64,000 nt of DNA from Fidelibacterota bacterium (GCA_947475895.1 CANJMF010000010.1:1-64000); one strand, 5' to 3'; counted from the first letter of the stretch, positions 17,846 through 27,053 are shown. Numbers and translations are program-made. The notes: a model not told the origin generated them from the sequence alone.

Positions 17846-20133
17846 ACCGGAGAAGAGGTAGGAGAGCGAGGGATGATTGTGCCAAAACCCGACGAGGCTT
17901 TTACGAGATCGGGACGGCGCAGCATGGGAGAGTCCGCGGGTGTTGCGCCACCCATGACGACGTGGTTACCGCCGCCGGTGCCGACGTGGCGCCCGTCCAA
18001 CATGAATTTCTCAGTTACGAGACGGCTCGCACGCGCCTCCTCATAGACAGCGTTCGTTGTGGAGACGAGTTCGTCCCATGAGCCGGACGGGTGAATGTTC
18101 ACTTCGATAACACCGGGATCGGGCGTGACCGAGAATTTCTGGATTCGTGGATCAGACGGCGGCAGATAGCCTTCCAGCATCACCTGCTGATCGTGATCGA
18201 GTGCCGTGTCTTCGATGGCCGCAACGAGGTCGAGATAGTCCTCGGTCGTTTCAGCCGGCGGCATGAAAATGTGCAAGATGCCGTCGCGCGGCTCGATGCA
18301 CAGCGCGGTGCGAATGACGCTTGGATCGGATTTTCCAATCGGCGGCACTTGCTTGGTCACCCGCTGGCCTTCGGGCAGTGACGCGGCGGTGCGGACAGCG
18401 CGTTGACTTTGCGCGGCCGGCAACACCTGAGATCGGCGCGCTAAGTCGGGTTGAGGCTCCATGGGATCGGCGACAAATGCGTGCGGATAGTCTGCAGCCG
18501 TGACCCACGGCAAGGAATCAAGCGGCAGGCGGTATCCCATGGGGGAATCGCCCGGCACTAAAAACATATGCTCGGCCCGCAAAAACCAAGGACCGCTGCG
18601 CCAAACACGTTGTGAGCCAGCTTCAACGCGCGTAATCGGCAGCACGTAACCGGTCACTTTATCCAAGCCCTGTTCGAACAGCTTGGAAAGGCGCGCGCGT
18701 TCCAAGGGATCGCTCACTTTGCTCTTCAAGGGATCGACGTTCACCGGCAAGCGACGCTCGCGCCACATGTAATACCAGACGTCTTCGTGCGCCGGGATGC
18801 TGAGGGCTGGGTCGATTTGCAAGCGAATGGCAAGATCGCGCGCGAAGCGCTCGGCATGTGTCGCGCCAACCGTCGTGTCTTTATCTTCATCCGACGCCAG
18901 GAGGCGCTTTTCCCGCCAAACCGGTTCGCCGTCTTTGCGCCATAAGCAGGTGAGCGCCCATCGCGGTAACTGTTCGCCGGGGTACCATTTGCCTTGCCCA
19001 TAGTGGAGCAGGTAGCCGGTGCCGAAACGGTCGGCGAGTTTACGGATCAACGTGCCGGCATAACGTCGTTTCGTGGGGCCTAAAGCGGCAGTATTCCACT
19101 CTTCGCCGTCGGGATCGTCCGCGGCGACGAACGTGGGTTCACCGCCCATGGTCAGGCGCACATCGCGCGCGCCAAGATCGCTGTCGATCCGTTTGCCCAG
19201 CGCGACCACATCTTTCCAGGCGTCGTCGCTGTAGGGCTGTGTCACGCGCGGCGCTTCGGGCAACCGCGTGACCGACATCTCGAAGCTGAATTTCGTTTCA
19301 ACCTTCTCGACCATGCCTGAAATCGGCGCGGCGCTTTGCGGTTCCGGCGAGCAAGCGAGGGGGATGTGGCCTTCGCCCGTCAAAAGACCCGACGTGGGAT
19401 CAAGACCGACCCATCCAGCGCCGGGAAGATAAACTTCACACCACGCATGCAAATCGGTGAAATCGGTCGTGACACCCTCAGGTCCATCCAGCGGCTTTTG
19501 ATCGGCGACCAATTGAATGAGATAGCCCGACACAAAGCGCGCGGCTAAGCCCAAATGCCGTAGAAGATGAACCAGCAGCCAGCTCGTATCGCGGCACGAG
19601 CCTTTGCGCAGACGCAGGGTGTCATCCGGCGTTTGCACGCCTGGCTCCATACGCACGACGTAGCTGATGTCTTCTTTAAGTTTTTGGTTGAGCGCCACCA
19701 GCGTATCGATGGTGCGGCCGGGCTCGGGGCGTAAAAGGTCGATGTATTTTCGCAAGAGCGGCCCCGGCGGCGTCAATTTGCGAAAGGGCGCCAGCTCTTC
19801 GTGCAGGGTGTCATCGTAGGAAAAAGGAAATGTTTCGGCTGCTGGTTCGAGAAAGAAATCGAAAGGATTGATCACCGCCATATCGGCGATCAGATCGACA
19901 GTCACGGAAAAGACATTGGTTTTCTCCGGGAATACGACGCGGGCGAGAAAGTTGCCCTGCGGATCTTGCTGCCAATTCAGGAAGTGGGCGGCGGGCTCGA
20001 TTTTGAGCGAGTAAGCCAAAATTGGTGTGCGGCAGTGGGGCGCAGGACGCAGCCGGATGGTTTGCGGATCGACCGATGCCGCCCGGACGTAGCGATATTT
20101 TGTGTGGTGCCGCAGAGCTACCTGAACGCTCAA
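17755..20133 (-). pseudogene. Transglutaminase-DUF2126 protein, 5' part (frameshifted)
   Basis: The N-terminal ~290 residues are a transglutaminase-like module (Cys in RKGSCRDTSW, His in FTDLHAWCEVY, Asp in VGLDPTSG). The DUF2126 region follows (TMGGEPTFVA, then YGQGKWYPGEQLPRW and GTGGGNHVVMGGATPADSP). The true homology stops near residue 744 (LRRPDLVK) and the last ~48 residues are out-of-frame readthrough. A full-length family member is about 1100 residues, equal to this part plus the 16817-17845 part. It starts with TTG at 20133, supported by AAGGA 7 nt upstream. That ribosome site sits inside a small hairpin. First gene of the amidoligase cluster, divergent from the giant repeat gene. 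Confidence 0.85.
17899..17902 (-). other. Frameshift site: A-run one base short
   Basis: On the coding strand the run is GTAAAAGCC. Adding one A (GTAAAAAGCC) restores a continuous reading frame through conserved DUF2126 sequence (PDLVKSLVGFWHNHPSLS). A single-base homopolymer deletion is therefore the simplest cause. Confidence 0.8.
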
Positions 20134-20141
20134 GGGAGAAT

Positions 20142-20158
20142 CCTTCCAAAAAGGAAGG
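20142..20158 (-). promoter_or_regulatory. Hairpin covering the ribosome site of the TG-DUF2126 gene
   Basis: On the minus strand CCTTCC, a 5-T loop and GGAAGG form a six-base-pair stem. The second arm contains the AAGGA that precedes the TTG start at 20133, so folding would hide the ribosome site. Together with the rare TTG start this suggests low or regulated translation. Confidence 0.4.
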
Positions 20159-20498
20159 CTAAGTGCGTCTCTTCCCCCGCCTTATCCTTCGCCATGGAAC
20201 TTTAGCCTCGGGCATTCCCGGAATGATTACAAGTGTGCAGCGCAAGATAGCTGGTATGCAGCGCGGTGAAACGCAAAATCAAGCCCAAGAAACTTTGTAG
20301 TATGCTGTAAAATAATCTCTTTTAGTCAGTATTGGCCGACGTGCCGTCATAGCCCATGAAATAGGATTATGTTGCGTCGCAGCATGATCGGGTCAGGACA
20401 AATTACGGGCATCACTCGAGGAGATCGCGACCCTCACCATGGAGCGAGGTGGGCGCGCCGTTAACTTTTTACCGGCGGCCCAGGGATGTCAAACGCCG

Positions 20499-20535
20499 AC
20501 GTATAATATCATTTATAATCAATATATTAGGATAC
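20499..20535 (+). promoter_or_regulatory. AT-rich island with two TATAAT boxes, candidate promoter
   Basis: Two perfect TATAAT hexamers (20502-20507 and 20514-20519) stand in an AT-rich stretch within GC-rich DNA, 160-180 nt upstream of the repeat-protein start. No good -35 hexamer is visible at the usual spacing, so the assignment rests on the -10 boxes and base composition only. Confidence 0.35.
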
Positions 20536-20591
20536 TTTTCGCATTTCCCGCTCCGGGGCGCAAAAAGCCATTTGTTAATGCTCGCTTAAGC

Positions 20592-20676
20592 CGGTCTTGC
20601 GACCATCACGCGCTTGAAGTCGGCCCCGGCAGTCGGGGCTGCTTCGCAATGCGTTTCGCAGCCCAAGGCAAGACCG
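20592..20676 (+). promoter_or_regulatory. Long-range hairpin in the leader of the repeat-protein gene
   Basis: CGGTCTTGC (20592-20600) and GCAAGACCG (20668-20676) are a perfect nine-base inverted repeat. Between them is a GC-rich inner hairpin around GCCCCGG/GGGGC (about 20622-20639) and an imperfect palindrome (GCTGC...GCAGC). The outer stem is followed directly by TTTT and the ATG at 20681. The layout could act as an attenuator-like or start-masking structure. Confidence 0.45.
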
Positions 20677-20684
20677 TTTTATGA
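20649..20684 (+). CDS. Possible 11-codon leader peptide overlapping the giant gene's start
   Basis: The ATG at 20649 opens MRFAAQGKTVL and stops with TGA at 20682-20684, forming an ATGA overlap with the ATG (20681) of the 2103-residue gene. The giant gene has no clear ribosome site of its own (TTTT precedes the ATG), so translational coupling through this mini-ORF is plausible. The same frame is open back to 20439, but that longer version would cross the candidate promoter. Not demonstrated; coding cannot be proven at this length. Confidence 0.25.
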   Translation: MRFAAQGKTVL

Positions 20685-23600
20685 GCCTCACGCAGACTCA
20701 GATCCAGGCGTTGACCACGACGCAGATGGCGTCGTTCACGTCGACTCAGATTGCGGGCTTCGGCGCCACTGAGATTGGCTACATGCTTGCGGCGCAACTC
20801 AATGCGCTGACCACGGCTAATTTCGGTGGTCTGACGGCGACCCAACTCAATGGCGTGTCATCGACTCAGTTGGGCGGCTTGGGTGCTGGCGTATTCGCCG
20901 GACTTTCGACCACGCAGATTAGCAGTCTGACCTCCACGCAAATCAAAGGATTTAACACCGTCAATCTCGGTGGCCTTACCACCACACAACTGACCGCAAT
21001 CAGCGGTGTAAATATCAAGGCGTTTTCGGGCACGCAACTGAGCTACCTCTCCACGACGGCTATCAAGTCCCTGTCGACGACGCAGTTGGACGGCGTCACG
21101 GTGACGCAGTTGGGCGGGCTGACGACAACCGCATTCGGTGCGTTGACGTCATCCCAGATCGGCACGCTAACAACGACCCAAATCCGCGCCTTCAGCACGA
21201 CCAGCTTTTCCGGTCTCACCACCACGCAGCTCGCCGGCTTCACTGCAGTACAAATTGCCGGCGTTACCCAAACCCAACTCAATGTGATGTCGGCCACGGC
21301 GCTGGGCGGATTCTCGACGGCCCAGGTTGCCGGCTTAACGGCTACACAGCTTGGCGGACTCACGACCACGGCGTTCGGTGGGCTAAAGCCTTCCGAGTTC
21401 GCACTGCTATCGGTCGCGCAGGTTCGGGGCTTAAGCACAACCGATCTACTGCTGCTTACAAGCGCACAGCTGGGTGGATTCAGCACCACTCAGGTTGGCG
21501 CGCTGACGGCTGCCCAACTCGGCGGGCTCAGTACAGCAACGGTCACGAGTTTCACAACAACGCAATTGGGGGGATTAACCTCAGGGCAAGTGGGCGCGCT
21601 CAACGGCACGCAACTGAATGCGCTTCCAAGTATCGGGCTACTTTCGACGACTCAGATCTCCGGTCTTAAGTCTGCGCAACTGGGCACACTCAGCACGCAA
21701 CAGTTGGGTGCCCTAAGCTCCACGCAGCTGGGGAAAATGACGGCGACGCAGCTGAAAGGCTTAACGACCGCGCAAGCATCAGAGCTCTCGACAACGCAAT
21801 TTTCTGGACTCACAGCCAATCAAGTCGACGATCTGGCTTCGACCCAAGTAAACGCGCTCTCCGCGAACGTTCTCAACTCCATGAGCACGGCGCAGATTCA
21901 AGGCCTGAGCACCGCGCAAATCCAAGGACTTACGACAACGGCTTTCGGCGCGTTGAATTCGACGCAACTTGCCAACCTGGACATCGCGATTCACTGGGTT
22001 AGCAGCACAAATATTGTTGCCCTAACGACTTTGCAGCTGACAGGCCTGAGTTCAACACAACTCCGTTCTCTAACCCGAACAGACGTAGCCGCGCTAACGA
22101 CGACAGTCATCAATTCGCTGAGTCCCACACAAGCCGTAGGCATCATTCAGCTCTCGTACTTTTCCACCACGCAGCTCAATGCATTCACGACTACCGATTT
22201 CAATGTGCTCACACCGGAGCAGTTGAATGGCGTGACGTCCACACAAGTCGGCGCCATCAGCGCGGTGAATTTTGCCGTCATGACGTCGACGCAGATCGCG
22301 AGCTTGTCGACCACGCAAATTAAAGGCATGAGCACCACCAACTTGGCGGCGCTGAGCACGGCTCAAGTGGCGGGGCTGACGTCGGCGGATCTGGCGGTTA
22401 TGAGTGCCGCGCAGCTCAATGCGCTTCCGGCGGCGGCGCTGTCGTCTTTCAGCACCACGTTCCTCGCGGGCCTCACGTCGGCGCAAATCGGCGCTTTGTC
22501 GACCACAGTTTTCGGCGCGCTCACATCAACACAACTCGGTACCCTGACCTCGACGCAAATCAAGGGCATCAACACCACAAATATTGCGTTTCTAAGCACC
22601 AATCAAATTGGGGGCTTTGCATCGACCCAAGTCGGCGCGCTTACCACGACGCAAATCAAAAGCCTGAGTTCGGACGATGCCGGCGCTTTGACGACCTTGC
22701 AGTTGATCGGCCTAACAACAAGCCAAGTGTCGGCGCTTACAACGACGACCGTTACCGGCCTGACGTCCACACAGCTTGAAAATCTGACGACGGCGCAACT
22801 CGCGGCGCTGAATACCACCAATATCGCGACGCTGGTGACAACGCAGGTCAACGGACTGACGTCGACGCAAGTCGGCACACTTACGTCGGCGCAAATCAAC
22901 GCTCTCAATGCGGTGGTCGTCGCTGGGCTGTCGACAACGCAAGCTCATGGCCTGACCACGACGCAACTGGGCGCGATTTCGAGCACGAATCTCAATGCGC
23001 TATCGCTCACCAATATCAGCGAGCTTTCGGCCGGCCAGCTGGCGGGACTCTTAGCTGGGCAGATGCTGGCACTCGACACAGCGTTCGCCGGATTGACGTC
23101 GACTCAGATGGGTCAACTCTCGTCAACTCAGTTCTCCTATTTAACAACCTCGGCGCTTGCGACACTGTCGACCCAGCAGCTGACCGGAGTTACCTCCACA
23201 GAGCTTGGGGCGTTAACCACAAATCAAATTAACGCACTCGCGACGGAAGCCGTCGCGAACCTGAGCACGCTTCAACTCAGCGGAATAACCGCGCCGCAGT
23301 TCGGTGGCCTGAACACCACCAATTTCTCCGCTCTCGGTTCCGGTGCGCTGGCGAACCTCGCTGCGACCCAGATAGCCGCCTTCAATACGGCTGACCTTGC
23401 CGTGCTGTCCGCGCCGCAGGTGAGCGGTATCAGCGCTGCGCAGCTCGGCAATCTACTGTCGACGCAGATTACGGCCATTAGCACAACGGCCTTAGGTGCA
23501 TTGTCGACAAATCAGATTGCGGGTTTTGCTTCCACCCAGATTGCGGCCCTTACGACCTCACAAATCAACGTGATGCCGACCGAGGTCATTGGCACGTTGA

Positions 23601-26600
23601 CAACGACGCAACTCGCTGGATTGACGACAACGCAGATCTCAGGGCTCACCACGGTTTCGTTTAGCGGGATCACGGCGAGTCAGTTGCGCGATCTTACGGC
23701 GACTCAGTTTGGTGCGCTCAACACCACGATTATTAGCTCGTTCACGACGACACAGTTCGCGGGACTGACGTCAACGCAAATCGGCAATCTCGTGCCCACG
23801 CAACTCAACGCGCTGAGCACCACGATTATCGCGGATTTGAATACGGCACAGATTGCAGGTCTGACGACCATGCAGTTGAGCGGACTCAATACCACCCAAT
23901 TTGGCGCCCTTACGTCATCCGAGTTGGCCAATCTTAGCACCGGGCAATTTGCCGTGCTGAATACGACAGACATCGCCGCGCTCGGTACAGATCAGTTGGC
24001 AGGTATCAGCGCCGCGCAAATCGGCGGGCTTACCAATGTGCAAATCAATGCTCTAAGTGCGTCGGTGGTTGCGTCTCTATCGACCATCCAGCTCGGTGGA
24101 TTCACCTCAACCCAGATTGGGCTGTTGTCGGCCGCTCAGGTAGGTGCGCTCACCACGGAAGAAATCGGACTGCTCACGACAAATCAGCTCAGTGGTTTAA
24201 CTACGACACAGATGAGCGGGTTGAGCACCGGCAGTATATCGGGCTTTACATCGGGGGAATTCAGTGTCCTCACCACGACCCAATTTGGTGCTTTAAGCAC
24301 AACGGCGCTCTCCGCAATTTCGACGTCACAGCTTCAGGGTGTTACGTCTACCCAGATCGGCAATCTCGCACCCGCGCAGATTAATGCCCTCAGCACAACG
24401 GTCGTTGCCGACTTGAACACGGCGCAAATTGCCGGCCTAACCACAGTTCAGCTGAGTGGCCTGAACACCACTCAGTTCAGCGCCCTGACGTCGTCCGAAT
24501 TCGCGAATTTAAGCGTGGCGCAGTTCACGGCTCTGAACACAACGGATATCGCTATACTCAGCACGCAGCAGATGGGCGGCGTTAGCGCGGCCCAAATCGG
24601 GGGGCTCAATAACGCGCAAGTTAATGCACTCAGCACATCCGTGGTTGCATCTTTGTCGACCATCCAGCTGAGCGGGTTTACATCGACTCAGATTGGAGTG
24701 CTGTCGCCTGCTCAGGTGGGTGCGCTCACAACGACAGAGGTCGGCTCGCTCACCACAAGCCAGCTCGGGGGTCTAACGACGACCCAGTTGGCTGGATTAA
24801 GCACCGGCAGCATGTCCGGCTTTACGTCGGGCGAACTAAACCTCCTGACCACTACACAATTCAGCGCCCTGAGTACGACGGCGCTCACCGCAATTTCGAC
24901 GCTCCAACTTCAGGGCGTTACATCGACCCAGATCGGCAGCCTTGCGCCCGGGCAGATGAATGCCTTTAGCACGTCGGTCATTGCGGATTTAAATACCGCG
25001 CAAATTTCCGGCCTAACCACAGTGCAAGTGAGCGGTCTAAGCACCACTCAGTTCAGCGCTCTGACGTCCTCCGAATTCGCGAATTTAAGCGTGGCGCAGT
25101 TTGGGGCTTTGAACGCAACAGACATCGCAATACTTACGACTCAGCAGTTGGGTGGTGTCAGCGCGGCTCAAATCGGCGAACTGAACAACGCGCAAGTCAA
25201 CGCGCTCAGCGCGTCTGTTGTGGCATCTTTGTCGACCGTCCAACTAAGTGGGTTCACGTCCATTCAGATTGGAGTGTTGTCGGCCGCCCAAGTGGGCGCA
25301 CTCACAACGACAGAAGTCGGATCGCTCACCACAAATCAGCTTGCTGGGCTAACGACAACGCAATTGTCAGGATTGAGCGCCGGGAGCGTGGCTGGCTTCA
25401 CATCAGGCGAGCTCAATCTTCTCACCACGACGCAGTTTAGCGCCCTCAGCACGACGGCGCTTGCGACCTTGTCGACCTTGCAACTCGGCGGGGTCACGTC
25501 CACGCAACTGGGCAACATCGACACAACGCACCTCAATGCTCTCAGCACGTCGGCTATCAATAGCCTTAATACTCTGCAGTTGAGCGGAATCACCACGACG
25601 CAGCTTACCGGCCTAAATACAACGCAGTTCGGATCGCTGTCGTCCGGCCAGCTCGCGACGCTCACCGCCGCCCAGGTCAACGCTTTTAATACGACCGACT
25701 TTGCAAATCTCACCACATTCCAGGTCGCGGGCTTAACGTCGGCCCAATTGGGCGCGTTGACGACGGCTCAGTTGGATATCCTCGCCACAACCGTGATTCA
25801 AACACTGTCGTCGTTGCAAGTCTCCGGACTGACATCGACGCAGCTTGGCAGCTTGCTGACAAGCCAGGTGAATGCGTTCAGCGCCGCCGTGATCGCGAGC
25901 CTTCTGACAACGCAAGTGACGGGATTAACGGCCACACAACTGACCGCCCTGACAACCACGACGTTCGGCGCATTCTCGTCAACAGCGCTCAATGCGCTGA
26001 CGACAACTCAAGTGACGAGCCTGAGTACGACAGATATTGCAGCCATGACGACGACGCAATTTTCGGGAATTACGACGCCGCAGCTCGATGCCTTTAGCAC
26101 CACTCAGATCAGCGGATTAAGCACCTCAATCGTCGTCGATCTTAGTACAACTCAAATCACGAGTTTGACGTCCAGTCAGATTGGCGCGTTCACGACGTCG
26201 CAAATCAACGCGCTGTCCTCGACGAACTTCGCCGCTCTTACGACCATGCAATTGAGCGGGCTCACGACCACCCAGCTTGGCGACCTGCCGGTGGCGGATT
26301 TCGCGGTTCTTACGCCGACGCAGATGGGCCTCTTTACAACAGCGCAGGTGGGCGGCTTTAGCACCACCGATATCGGTGCCATGACGACAACACAACTTAC
26401 GGGCCTCTCGTCGACGCAATTGTCGGGTCTGACGACGACGCAAATCCCCTTCCTCGGCGTTTCGCTGATTGCGGACTTCACCACCAGTCAGTTCAATGGC
26501 TTTACGACCAGCCAAGTGAATGCATTCAATACAACCCAGTTTGCAGTGTTATCGTCCACGCAGCTGACAAATTTAACGACCCGCCAGATATCGGGCTTCA

Positions 26601-26992
26601 CCGCTACGGCCATCGGCACGCTTACGACCACGCAATTGAGCGGACTGAGCACCAGTCAGATCTCGGCGCTGACGGCGCCTCAGGTCATGAGCCTCAGCAC
26701 CACCGTTATCGCCGATCTCGCCACCACGCAGTTCACGGCCTTCACACCGCAGCAAATCGGCTCCTTGACGGTGGCGCAGATCGTCACTCTTACGGATACT
26801 GCAGTGGCGGAGCTTCTCACCACGCAAATGCCCGGCCTGACATCGCTGGAAATCGCCGCGTTCACGAACGGACAAATCGCTGTGATTACGACCACGGCGC
26901 TCGGGGCGCTCAATCCCACGCAGGCCAGCGCCTTTACGTTCTCTCAGCTATCCGCGATGACGGTCGCGCAGAAGAACGCAATCGGAATGTAA
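20681..26992 (+). CDS. Giant octapeptide-repeat protein (2103 aa), function unknown
   Basis: Apart from the initiator Met and a few residues at the C-terminus, the whole protein is about 260 tandem octapeptides of consensus x-[LF]-[ST]-[TS]-[TAS]-Q-[ILVF]-x (for example GLTTTQLS, ALTSTQIG). Position 2 and position 7 are hydrophobic, and position 6 is mostly Gln, sometimes Glu or Asp. Position 4 accepts Pro (TPEQ, SPTQ, KPSE). Charged residues are scarce, I see no Cys, and there is one Trp. There is no signal peptide, membrane segment, RTX or anchor domain. Five octads are short by one or two residues. The ATG at 20681 lacks a good ribosome site. I do not recognise a named family; proteins of similar low-complexity style are usually annotated as hypothetical. 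A beta-solenoid or an alpha-solenoid of capped single turns are both possible. A role in surface architecture, adhesion or scaffolding is inference only. Confidence 0.85.
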   Translation: MSLTQTQIQALTTTQMASFTSTQIAGFGATEIGYMLAAQLNALTTANFGGLTATQLNGVSSTQLGGLGAGVFAGLSTTQISSLTSTQIKGFNTVNLGGLTTTQLTAISGVNIKAFSGTQLSYLSTTAIKSLSTTQLDGVTVTQLGGLTTTAFGALTSSQIGTLTTTQIRAFSTTSFSGLTTTQLAGFTAVQIAGVTQTQLNVMSATALGGFSTAQVAGLTATQLGGLTTTAFGGLKPSEFALLSVAQVRGLSTTDLLLLTSAQLGGFSTTQVGALTAAQLGGLSTATVTSFTTTQLGGLTSGQVGALNGTQLNALPSIGLLSTTQISGLKSAQLGTLSTQQLGALSSTQLGKMTATQLKGLTTAQASELSTTQFSGLTANQVDDLASTQVNALSANVLNSMSTAQIQGLSTAQIQGLTTTAFGALNSTQLANLDIAIHWVSSTNIVALTTLQLTGLSSTQLRSLTRTDVAALTTTVINSLSPTQAVGIIQLSYFSTTQLNAFTTTDFNVLTPEQLNGVTSTQVGAISAVNFAVMTSTQIASLSTTQIKGMSTTNLAALSTAQVAGLTSADLAVMSAAQLNALPAAALSSFSTTFLAGLTSAQIGALSTTVFGALTSTQLGTLTSTQIKGINTTNIAFLSTNQIGGFASTQVGALTTTQIKSLSSDDAGALTTLQLIGLTTSQVSALTTTTVTGLTSTQLENLTTAQLAALNTTNIATLVTTQVNGLTSTQVGTLTSAQINALNAVVVAGLSTTQAHGLTTTQLGAISSTNLNALSLTNISELSAGQLAGLLAGQMLALDTAFAGLTSTQMGQLSSTQFSYLTTSALATLSTQQLTGVTSTELGALTTNQINALATEAVANLSTLQLSGITAPQFGGLNTTNFSALGSGALANLAATQIAAFNTADLAVLSAPQVSGISAAQLGNLLSTQITAISTTALGALSTNQIAGFASTQIAALTTSQINVMPTEVIGTLTTTQLAGLTTTQISGLTTVSFSGITASQLRDLTATQFGALNTTIISSFTTTQFAGLTSTQIGNLVPTQLNALSTTIIADLNTAQIAGLTTMQLSGLNTTQFGALTSSELANLSTGQFAVLNTTDIAALGTDQLAGISAAQIGGLTNVQINALSASVVASLSTIQLGGFTSTQIGLLSAAQVGALTTEEIGLLTTNQLSGLTTTQMSGLSTGSISGFTSGEFSVLTTTQFGALSTTALSAISTSQLQGVTSTQIGNLAPAQINALSTTVVADLNTAQIAGLTTVQLSGLNTTQFSALTSSEFANLSVAQFTALNTTDIAILSTQQMGGVSAAQIGGLNNAQVNALSTSVVASLSTIQLSGFTSTQIGVLSPAQVGALTTTEVGSLTTSQLGGLTTTQLAGLSTGSMSGFTSGELNLLTTTQFSALSTTALTAISTLQLQGVTSTQIGSLAPGQMNAFSTSVIADLNTAQISGLTTVQVSGLSTTQFSALTSSEFANLSVAQFGALNATDIAILTTQQLGGVSAAQIGELNNAQVNALSASVVASLSTVQLSGFTSIQIGVLSAAQVGALTTTEVGSLTTNQLAGLTTTQLSGLSAGSVAGFTSGELNLLTTTQFSALSTTALATLSTLQLGGVTSTQLGNIDTTHLNALSTSAINSLNTLQLSGITTTQLTGLNTTQFGSLSSGQLATLTAAQVNAFNTTDFANLTTFQVAGLTSAQLGALTTAQLDILATTVIQTLSSLQVSGLTSTQLGSLLTSQVNAFSAAVIASLLTTQVTGLTATQLTALTTTTFGAFSSTALNALTTTQVTSLSTTDIAAMTTTQFSGITTPQLDAFSTTQISGLSTSIVVDLSTTQITSLTSSQIGAFTTSQINALSSTNFAALTTMQLSGLTTTQLGDLPVADFAVLTPTQMGLFTTAQVGGFSTTDIGAMTTTQLTGLSSTQLSGLTTTQIPFLGVSLIADFTTSQFNGFTTSQVNAFNTTQFAVLSSTQLTNLTTRQISGFTATAIGTLTTTQLSGLSTSQISALTAPQVMSLSTTVIADLATTQFTAFTPQQIGSLTVAQIVTLTDTAVAELLTTQMPGLTSLEIAAFTNGQIAVITTTALGALNPTQASAFTFSQLSAMTVAQKNAIGM
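20972..26992 (+). repeat. Higher-order 576-bp (24-octad, 192-residue) tandem super-repeat
   Basis: The octads are themselves arranged in a 24-octad superunit. Unit starts fall at 20972, 21548, 22115, 22685, 23258, 23834, 24410, 24986, 25562, 26138 and 26714. Spacing is exactly 576 bp wherever no octad is shortened, and 567-573 bp where short octads account for the missing residues. The octad just before each unit start lacks Gln at position 6 (for example ALSTTIIA, ALSTTVVA, AFSTSVIA, SLSTTVIA). Units from 23834 to 25561 are the most alike. Those before 22685 are more diverged. Confidence 0.85.
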
Positions 26993-27009
26993 AGTTCGCT
27001 ACGATCGGA

Positions 27010-27036
27010 CCTCGGACGACCGTCAGGTCGCCGAGG
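27010..27036. terminator. Hairpin between convergent genes, possible terminator
   Basis: CCTCG...CGACC, a GTCA loop, then GGTCG...CGAGG (5+5 paired bases with a small internal bulge), in the 61-nt gap between the repeat gene and the convergent autotransporter. There is no T-run, so it may be a weak or factor-assisted terminator. Confidence 0.4.
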
Positions 27037-27053
27037 CCCAATCATGGCGGCTG

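Larger units (their letters stand above)
20134..20680. other. 547-bp divergent intergenic region
   Basis: This region lies between the amidoligase cluster (minus) and the octad-repeat gene (plus). It holds the ribosome-site hairpin at 20142-20158, an AT-rich island at about 20499-20535 and the structured leader from 20592. I see no tRNA, no conserved protein and no recognised operator in 20160-20495. Confidence 0.6.

Noticed and set aside
17880-17910. Programmed -1 frameshift in the TG-DUF2126 gene
   Set aside because: Only four A are present and there is no X-XXY-YYZ slippery heptamer or evident downstream structure. The family is normally one continuous gene, so a one-base deletion is simpler.
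20439-20684. 81-codon ORF ending over the giant gene's start
   Set aside because: It spans the AT-rich candidate promoter and looks non-coding upstream. Only its last 11 codons are kept as a possible leader peptide.
20681-26992. Tandem repeats as a CRISPR array or satellite
   Set aside because: Repeats are 24-bp coding octads with variable third positions and no constant repeat/spacer alternation. A single open frame runs throughout.
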